From: Proteobacteria bacterium ST_bin16
GTDB taxonomy: Bacteria > Pseudomonadota > Gammaproteobacteria > Burkholderiales > Nitrosomonadaceae
Direction of reading: 5' to 3'
Assembly: GCA_002083595.1 (NCBI GenBank)
Contig: MSXT01000014.1
Coordinates: 1 to 39,866 of the forward strand
DNA: 39,866 nt
Position numbers and translations under genes: made by a program. This document shows positions 34,397-39,866 of the stretch, in pieces (within the stretch, counting starts at the first letter, position 1; each line of letters begins with the position of its first letter). A model generated the notes under the pieces. The model saw only the letters and a list, made by a program, of their open reading frames with translations, did no database searches and was not told where the DNA came from.

Positions 34397-34427
34397 AAAA
34401 CGCCTGTGCAATGCACAGGCGTTTTAT
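34397..34427 (+). terminator. Rho-independent terminator after the chemotaxis receptor
   Basis: A perfect stem of about 10-13 bases (AAAACGCCTGTG with CACAGGCGTTTT) with a very short loop, then ATTT. The A/T ends on both sides would let it work in either direction, also for the convergent LprI-like gene. Confidence 0.85.
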
Positions 34428-34452
34428 TTGGTAAATTTATAAAAGCTGGAAA

Positions 34453-34788
34453 TTATGTTGATTTCTCAGTACTTAAGTTTTTTAAAAAATCTTTGAGATG
34501 CAAAATTCTCTCTTTGGTTCTTGATTCTAAACAATATAGCGGATTCACACCGAGGTTTAAACAGTCTGAGTTTTTGAACCTGTTCCAATGCCGTTGAGAA
34601 GTTATAAAGTTTTCCTTATCTTCATCAGTAAGTTTCTCCATTAATTGTTTTTGAGTGTTTTTCAACTCTATCAATGCGGCTTGATACCGCTCCATTTCAG
34701 AACTTTGCGCATAAGTTAAACTCGAGAGCGATAATCCAAAACCGCCAAACAGAAAAACCAATAGATATTTATAAACAGTTCTCTGCAT
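34453..34788 (-). CDS. LprI-like (DUF1311) exported protein
   Basis: 111 residues from the ATG at 34788, fixed by GGAGGAAA just upstream. Signal peptide to about residue 28 (LTYAQS). The mature chain is helical with SQRHWNRFKNSDC and YCLESRTKERILHLKDFL, the Trp-Cys-Cys layout of the LprI/DUF1311 family. Some members inhibit lysozyme; whether this one does is not known. It reads towards the terminator shared with the chemotaxis receptor. Confidence 0.72.
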   Translation of the reverse strand: MQRTVYKYLLVFLFGGFGLSLSSLTYAQSSEMERYQAALIELKNTQKQLMEKLTDEDKENFITSQRHWNRFKNSDCLNLGVNPLYCLESRTKERILHLKDFLKNLSTEKST

Positions 34789-35113
34789 CTTTATTTCCTC
34801 CATTTTGGTGTCGCAAGTCAATTGCTCCGGAACCTGAATATTTTTTCAATCAATTTAAAAATAAATCAGACTCAATACTAAAGATTGATTGCTTCACAAA
34901 AAGTTCACAATTCTAACTATTGTTACGTCAAATTAACTCCCAAGAATCGCGCCGCCGACTGGCGCGAGACATATTCAGGGCAAAATCCGAAACGCGTTTC
35001 CGACCTTACTGCCGCGCGAACTTTTTTTCTGCTATTCCTTATAGCTAAGTTGGTTTATATTTTTATTTGCCTGCCGCTAAGTTCTCGATAATTATTATTT
35101 CGGATGTTTAAAT
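34789..35113. other. Non-coding stretch before the DUF2726 gene
   Basis: 325 bases between divergent genes. It contains a GC-rich inverted repeat (TCGCGCC at 34948-34954 with GGCGCGA at 34962-34968, 7-base loop) without a T tract. I see no convincing gene or promoter. Confidence 0.5.
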
Positions 35114-35686
35114 ATGATTAACGTTCAGGCAATTTTTGTAGAATCACTCACTCATTCAGTGAATGCAGTGCTGAATCAACCTTTAGTTCCATATCTTGCT
35201 ATCGGTTTTTTAACATTGGCTTTTTTATTACTGCTTTTGAAGCTCACGCGGATATCGCTTGGCAGGTTTGTTGATTTTAAATACAAATCTTTAGGGAGAT
35301 TGTTCTCTGAGGCTGAACAATGTTTTTTTTACGTATTAAAACAGTCGTTATCTGATCAGTACGAAATCTTCGCAAAAGTACGTATTGCAGACATACTGAC
35401 CCCAGACCACGCACTAAATCGGAGAAGCTGGAAGTCCGCATTTTTCAAAATTTCATCCAAGCATTTTGACTACGTGCTTTGCGACAAAGAAACGCTTGCT
35501 GTAGTTGCCGTTATTGAATTGGATGATCGAAGCCATGAATTAAGCAAAGTACGCAGCAGGGACGTTTTCGTCCAAGAAGCCTGCAGAACTGCCGGCCTGA
35601 AACTGCTTCGTTTTCCTTGCCGTAAAAACTATCACATTCAGACCGTACGGGAAAAAGTAATAAATTCTCTGAATTCTCCCGCGTAA
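35114..35686 (+). CDS. DUF2726 protein with N-terminal membrane helix
   Basis: 190 residues. A hydrophobic helix spans about residues 28-47 (VPYLAIGFLTLAFLLLLLKL). The rest matches DUF2726: SEAEQCFFYVLKQSL, then VRIADIL, KHFDYVLCDKETLAVVAVIELDDRSH and AGLKLLRFPCRKNY. The D...ELD pattern is shared with restriction-endonuclease-like folds, so nuclease activity is possible but unproven. It stands alone, about 260 bases before the cassette cluster. Confidence 0.8.
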   Translation: MINVQAIFVESLTHSVNAVLNQPLVPYLAIGFLTLAFLLLLLKLTRISLGRFVDFKYKSLGRLFSEAEQCFFYVLKQSLSDQYEIFAKVRIADILTPDHALNRRSWKSAFFKISSKHFDYVLCDKETLAVVAVIELDDRSHELSKVRSRDVFVQEACRTAGLKLLRFPCRKNYHIQTVREKVINSLNSPA

Positions 35687-35949
35687 TCCCGAGTGCTACT
35701 AATTTGTCTGTTGCCGGTGGCGCCACGAAGAAATGCACAGCTGCCATATTTCAAGTAGCGAAAACAATTCCAGTTCCGAGTAATTGCTCATTGGCATTGC
35801 ATAAATTCCAGTTTTTTACGCTGGTATTACAATTCCAAAGTAAAAGATAGTTGAGTAATAATCATTATTCACAGCTTTCGCCGTGAATTGTTCGAGTGAA
35901 AGTAAATACTGACGACAAACCCGACCATTAATAGATAGAAACGTACCGC

Positions 35950-36387
35950 ATGAAAAAAATCATCTTGTTTTTATTCGTTTCATTAATCGTTTATGCCACT
36001 TTCTTTACGGAGAAAGACCGGCTGGATAGGGAAGTGAAGCGGCTTTGTGCGATTGATGGTGGAATCAAGGTGTATGAGACGGTGAAGTTGCCGACGGAGA
36101 GATTTGAGAAAGATGGTTCTATACACATTCCATTCAAACAAATAGCAGAACCGGATCATGAGTATTACTACGAATCATCTCAGTATTTTTTTGTTGAAGG
36201 AAATCCATCAATGTGGCGAAACCATTATATGGTTTATCGGATATCTGATAATAAATTGCTTGGTGAATCATCAAGTTACTCAAGGCATGGCGGAGATATC
36301 CCAGGGCCTTGGCACGGATCATCATTCAGATGCCCTGAGAAAGCAGATATAACCAATTTGAGTATGCAAATTTTTATCAAGGAATGA
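35950..36387 (+). CDS. Small membrane-anchored cassette protein, copy B
   Basis: 145 residues, closely related to the proteins at 14384 and 37373. Residues 1-18 form a signal anchor (MKKIILFLFVSLIVYATF). The conserved part reads EKDRLDREVKRLCAIDGG and VYETVKLPTERF; the C-terminal IPGPWHGSSFRCP and IFIKE are also shared, while the middle (residues 55-105) differs strongly. The lipase-like gene begins 10 bases after the stop at a GTG with a GAGGAGG-type ribosome site, so the two are co-translated. That lipase copy is broken. Placement suggests a periplasmic or membrane partner of the lipase. Confidence 0.82.
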   Translation: MKKIILFLFVSLIVYATFFTEKDRLDREVKRLCAIDGGIKVYETVKLPTERFEKDGSIHIPFKQIAEPDHEYYYESSQYFFVEGNPSMWRNHYMVYRISDNKLLGESSSYSRHGGDIPGPWHGSSFRCPEKADITNLSMQIFIKE

Positions 36388-36397
36388 GGAGGCAGTT

Positions 36398-37200
36398 GTG
36401 AGTAGTCATACCGACTATTTAAAGAAGCTGAATTTTCTGCTAAGCAAGTCAGCGCCTTTGCCAATACTTATCGTGTAATTACTCAATACAACGATGCCAC
36501 CGGCTTATCAGTAACAGTAGTGTTTACCGATGCCGACAACAATACTTTTTTTGCTATTCGTGGCACTGAAGCTTCCTATCCAATGGATTTGTTGACGGAT
36601 CTGATTGATATGACGCGGCTAGGTAGAACAGCGCTACAGCCGGAATATATTAGCCTTAGGGGCAAAGTTGTCGAGTGGCTTGAAAACGGAACACTCCCGC
36701 AAGATTTCACCTTGACTGGCGACAGTTTGGGTGGATTCCTGGCTGCGGGGCTTGTTGCAGAGCCTGTTTTGGCCGATCACATTTCGCATGCTTATATGCT
36801 TAATAGTCCTGGTGTCGGCGGTCATTCCGGTCCTTTTGCCATGGTTTATGCGATTTTGGATTTTCTCGGGGTTGTGCACCTGCCTTTTGACCAATCCAAA
36901 ATCAGTAATATCGAAGCTGCAACCGGTTCAAAGTCAATTACTGGATTCGGTTTTGACATTGCTCCTTCAATCGATATTGTTATCGAAGACCAAATGGCTT
37001 CAGATATAAGTAATCTTCCCGGTGCGCGTAATCACAGCCAGCAAGCACTAATCGATGCTTATTCCCAATTGACATCTAACCTGGAGCAGGCACAACTCAA
37101 CAAACTGATGGATGCTTCCGGTTCGACCAAGGATGTCAGTGGAGCATCCATCAGTAAAACGCTGGAATCCGACGTCGATGCGCTACGTGTCACTTTTTGA
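36398..37200 (+). pseudogene. Cassette lipase copy B, deleted and frameshifted
   Basis: The GTG at 36398 starts SSHTDYLK, matching the first residues of the intact copy (37818), but about 25 codons are then missing and the frame is lost. From 36424, in another frame, the match resumes (EAEFSAKQVSAFANTYRV) and continues to TGA at 37198-37200. The catalytic elbow is GDSLGG (His to Asp compared with GHSMGG in the intact copy). The C-terminal 60 or so residues are missing after VDALRV. A 226-residue frame from a GTG at 36520 remains open but has no ribosome site. Confidence 0.78.
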
Positions 37201-37372
37201 AACCTAGCTGCAAAAGAAAATTTTTCTTGTGTGTCACTGTGTCGAAACTCCAAACCTAGGATAAAGAATCGTTAAAAGATGCCCGTTAAATTCTGCTTTG
37301 ACTGTAACTTGCTGCTGTAAGAGCGGGATTTTGTGATGGCGTTACTACCCTATGCCAATAGAGGCCTGTTAT

Positions 37373-37807
37373 ATGAAAAAAATCGTTTTGCTTTTGTTTG
37401 CATCATTGATCGTATATGCCACTTTTTTTACGGAAAAAGACCGGCTGGATAGGGAAACAAAACGGCTTTGTGCAATTGATGGCGGAATCAGGGTGTATGA
37501 GACGGTGAAATTGCCGGCGGAGAGATTTGATCAGTATGGGCAGATACAAATTCCAGCCGAATGGTTGGCCAAACCGGAAGATGAGTATTTCTATAAAGGC
37601 TCTACAAGTTATCTAATCAAGGGAAACCCAGAGTTGCTGCAATTACGCACTTTGATGTATCGCAAATCTGACAATAAATTACTTGGCGAAAGCACGGTTT
37701 ATATGAGACGTGGCGGTGGCATACCAGGGCCTTGGCATATGCCAGCGTTTATCTGTCCTCAAAAAACAGATGTGGATATGAAAGAGCAAATATTTATCAA
37801 GGAATGA
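37373..37807 (+). CDS. Small membrane-anchored cassette protein, copy C
   Basis: 144 residues from the ATG at 37373 (GAGG lies 8 bases upstream); the frame is open seven codons further back. Signal anchor MKKIVLLLFASLIVYATF, then EKDRLDRETKRLCAIDGG, VYETVKLPAERF, and the C-terminal GGGIPGPWHMPAFICP and IFIKE. The middle part (residues 55-105) is unlike copies A and B. Ten bases separate its stop from the intact lipase GTG. Of all copies this one has a complete partner, so it is the reference cassette. Confidence 0.83.
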   Translation: MKKIVLLLFASLIVYATFFTEKDRLDRETKRLCAIDGGIRVYETVKLPAERFDQYGQIQIPAEWLAKPEDEYFYKGSTSYLIKGNPELLQLRTLMYRKSDNKLLGESTVYMRRGGGIPGPWHMPAFICPQKTDVDMKEQIFIKE

Positions 37808-37817
37808 GGAGAGAATT

Positions 37818-38879
37818 GTGAGTCAACAAGCCGAATATTATAAACAGGCAGAATTAGCTTTAGCAGTATATGGAGATTTTGCTACGAATGAGCCAACTCG
37901 GCAGGAATTAGTAGCCGCAGAATTTTCTGAAACACAGGCTGATGCTTTCATTCTCAAATACCGTATAGTAGCCCAATACGCCGATGCCACAGGTCTCTCA
38001 GCAACGGTGTTTGCCGATTCTGACAAAAATACCTTTCTTGCCGTCCGAGGTACCGAGCAAACTGATATCAGAGATTTTGCAACTGGGGTTTTTGACATCA
38101 TGTTGTTTGGCAGTACGCAGCTACATCCTCAATATAATAGTCTTAAGACCAAGATTACTGAATGGCTGGGAAACGGCACACTTTCTCCGGCATTTACTGT
38201 TAGTGGGCATAGCATGGGTGGTTTTCTGGCAACAGGCCTTGTTAATGATCCTGACTTCGCCAGTAATGTTTCACATGCTTATCTCTACAACACACCAGGA
38301 CTGGGTGGTTTTCTAGGACCTTCCATAAATACCGTGCTGGGTTGGATAGGTTTTGCCGAAGCATATGACCAATCAAAAATCAGTAATATCGAAGCTGCAA
38401 CTGGTTCAAAGCCAATTACAGGATTAGGCTTTGACGTTGCTCCTCCAATCGACATCATCATTGAAGATCAAATAGCTCCAGATATAAGCAACCCTCCCGG
38501 TGCGCGCAATCACAGTCAGCAAGTATTAACTGATACTTTAGCCATCCATTCAGCTTATTCACAATTAGCACCGGGTTTGAGTCAGGAACAGCTCAACAAA
38601 CTAATGGATACTTTCGGTTCGACCAAGGATGTCAGTGGAGCATCCAACAGCAAAACGCTTGAATCCGCCGTCGATGCATTGCGCGTCATTTTGCTGAATC
38701 CCGAGCATGGCAAGATTGCTCTTAGCGATAATCAGAAGACCGAAACGGGTAATCGCGACAAGTTCTATGAAAATCTCTATGCATTACAAAAAAGTGACCA
38801 GTTTAAGGAATTAGCAGGCAAGGTTCAGTTGACGCTGGTATCCGAATTATTCTCCCGCCTGATTACGCATCGATTCTAA
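37818..38879 (+). CDS. Lipase-fold cassette protein, intact copy C
   Basis: 353 residues, GTG start with GAGGAGAG upstream. No signal peptide is present. The N-terminal 190 residues form an alpha/beta hydrolase of the class 3 lipase kind: FLAVRGTE (about residues 74-81) as the oxyanion strand and GHSMGG (about 131-136) as nucleophile elbow. The following region (SKISNIEAATGSKPITG, GARNHSQQVLTDTLAIHSAYS, LESAVDALRVILL, TGNRDKFYENLYALQ) resembles the hydrolase module at the start of very large RTX-type proteins, where it is followed by glycine-rich calcium-binding repeats. Here the protein ends shortly after, so it may be a free-standing or shortened form. Likely substrate is a lipid ester; export route unknown. 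Confidence 0.75.
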   Translation: MSQQAEYYKQAELALAVYGDFATNEPTRQELVAAEFSETQADAFILKYRIVAQYADATGLSATVFADSDKNTFLAVRGTEQTDIRDFATGVFDIMLFGSTQLHPQYNSLKTKITEWLGNGTLSPAFTVSGHSMGGFLATGLVNDPDFASNVSHAYLYNTPGLGGFLGPSINTVLGWIGFAEAYDQSKISNIEAATGSKPITGLGFDVAPPIDIIIEDQIAPDISNPPGARNHSQQVLTDTLAIHSAYSQLAPGLSQEQLNKLMDTFGSTKDVSGASNSKTLESAVDALRVILLNPEHGKIALSDNQKTETGNRDKFYENLYALQKSDQFKELAGKVQLTLVSELFSRLITHRF

Positions 38880-38933
38880 GTGCCACCATAGCATCGCACT
38901 GGGGCTAATATTTCCAACGCCACTTGGGATGGG

Positions 38934-39866
38934 TCAAGAAATGTTTTTAAAATTTTTCAAGCACCTATCCCAATAAGGCATTCCTTCAAACCGCTTAACC
39001 AAGAAATCGACGAATGCCCGCACACGCTGCGAGAGATGGCGGGTTTGCGGATAAATAGCGTAAGCGGCAAGTTGTGAGTAGCGATATTCAGTCAATAGCG
39101 GCACCAATGCGCCGCGCTCGATTTCCCGGTATACGATAAAGGCCGGCATCAGCACGATACCCAATCCGTCGACGGCGGCATTGCGAAGAAATTCGCCATT
39201 GCTGGCTTTCAGGTAAGGCGTGATCCGGGTTTTGATCAATTGTCCTGCGGCATCGTAGATGTTCCAGTTGTCGATGTTACTGATCAGGTTATACACCAGG
39301 CAGCGGTGTTTGATGAGTGCTTCCGGCGATTCCGGTTCGCCCATGCGTTCGAGGTAAGCCGGGCTTGCGCACATGACGGCTTGAATGGGAGCCAGGCGGC
39401 GCGCAATCAGGCTTGAATCGGGCAAGCTGGCAATGCGGATGGCGAGGTCAAAACCATCGGCCAGTAAATCCACATGGCGGTCGTTAAAATCCAGATCGAA
39501 TTCGATTTCCGGATGGGTTTGCAAGAACTCGTTGATGGCGGGTCCCAGGTGCATCAAACCAAAGCTCAGGGGCACCGCTACTTTCAGGCTGCCTTTTAAT
39601 GCACCATGAAATTGCGAGGTGGCGTGCTCGGCTTCGAGGATGTCCGCCAGAATGCGCACCGATTGCTGATAAAAAGCACGTCCGCTATCGGTCAGATTCA
39701 TTTGCCGGGTGGTGCGGTGAAACAATTCCACGCCGAGGTGTTCTTCGAGTTCCTTCAAGCGGCGGCTAACTACCGATTTCGCCACATCCATGCGATCGGC
39801 AGCGGCGCTGATGCTACCCGCTTCGACGACGCGCACGAAGGCGTTCATATTCTCATATCGATCCAT
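38934..39866 (-). CDS. LysR-family transcriptional regulator
   Basis: 310 residues; the ATG lies exactly at the last bases of the window, so an earlier start outside cannot be excluded. N-terminal winged helix-turn-helix (FVRVVEAGSISAAADRMDVAKSVVSRRLKELE) and a C-terminal ligand-binding domain starting near GSLKVAVPLSFGLMHLGPAI. The effector and target genes are unknown; targets of such regulators are often divergent genes, which would lie beyond the window. The 55-base gap to the lipase gene separates it from the cassettes. Confidence 0.9.
   Translation of the reverse strand: MDRYENMNAFVRVVEAGSISAAADRMDVAKSVVSRRLKELEEHLGVELFHRTTRQMNLTDSGRAFYQQSVRILADILEAEHATSQFHGALKGSLKVAVPLSFGLMHLGPAINEFLQTHPEIEFDLDFNDRHVDLLADGFDLAIRIASLPDSSLIARRLAPIQAVMCASPAYLERMGEPESPEALIKHRCLVYNLISNIDNWNIYDAAGQLIKTRITPYLKASNGEFLRNAAVDGLGIVLMPAFIVYREIERGALVPLLTEYRYSQLAAYAIYPQTRHLSQRVRAFVDFLVKRFEGMPYWDRCLKNFKNIS

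Noticed and set aside
34948..34968. GC-rich hairpin as terminator
   Set aside because: No T tract follows and no gene ends just before it on either strand.
34885..35091. 68-codon frame before the DUF2726 gene
   Set aside because: No ribosome site, no recognisable features, and it spans the GC-rich inverted repeat; probably chance.
1..39866. CRISPR array, tRNA or rRNA genes
   Set aside because: No regularly spaced repeats and no recognisable tRNA or rRNA segments seen on either strand.

Overview
The window looks like a chromosomal segment of an ammonia-oxidising betaproteobacterium of the Nitrosomonas type. The best pointer is a small cytochrome c with the layout and sequence style of Nitrosomonas cytochrome c-552. 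A dacA-dat-DUF493-lipB-lipA block, a PEP-CTERM protein and a vanadium-haloperoxidase-like protein also fit that group. This is an inference from protein recognition; no rRNA, tRNA or CRISPR was seen.

Left part (1-14.2 kb) is mostly housekeeping: the 3' part of ilvD, cytochrome c-552 with a clear terminator, an OsmC-like protein and an HDOD signalling protein. A leftward operon follows: Nudix hydrolase, D-Ala-D-Ala carboxypeptidase, D-amino-acid aminotransferase, DUF493, lipB, lipA. Next come a DUF2914 membrane protein, ligA, an aquaporin coupled to an exported protein, and a compact purine-salvage operon (hpt, methylthioinosine phosphorylase, peptide deformylase).

Middle (14.3-34.3 kb): a decayed accessory patch (14.4-15.3 kb), then leftward nadE, phosphohexomutase, a zinc-finger protein and ilvE. 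A less stable stretch follows: a small exported protein gene cut by an amber codon, a PEP-CTERM gene and a decayed IS5-family element with an intact CTAG duplication. Then come a TIGR03032-like protein, a GpsA-like dehydrogenase, a possible S-layer/RTX-type protein, an alpha/beta hydrolase-OsmC fusion, hslR, a class II aldolase-like protein, an HD-GYP protein, a haloperoxidase-like protein, trmB, thiG, thiS and a chemotaxis receptor.

Right part (34.4-39.9 kb) is accessory: an LprI-like protein, a DUF2726 protein, then two tandem cassettes, and finally a LysR regulator at the edge. Each cassette has a small membrane-anchored protein of about 144 residues followed, after 10 bases, by a GTG-started lipase-fold protein. 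The decayed patch at 14.4-15.3 kb is a third and fourth copy of the same cassette. In total I see four small-gene copies (three intact) and three lipase copies (one full, one deleted and frameshifted, one a short relic). Conserved ends with a variable middle in the small protein, decay of the lipases and survival of an orphan small gene resemble a polymorphic effector/immunity system. This is the most interesting signal in the window and, to my knowledge, not a named system; the function is inferred only.
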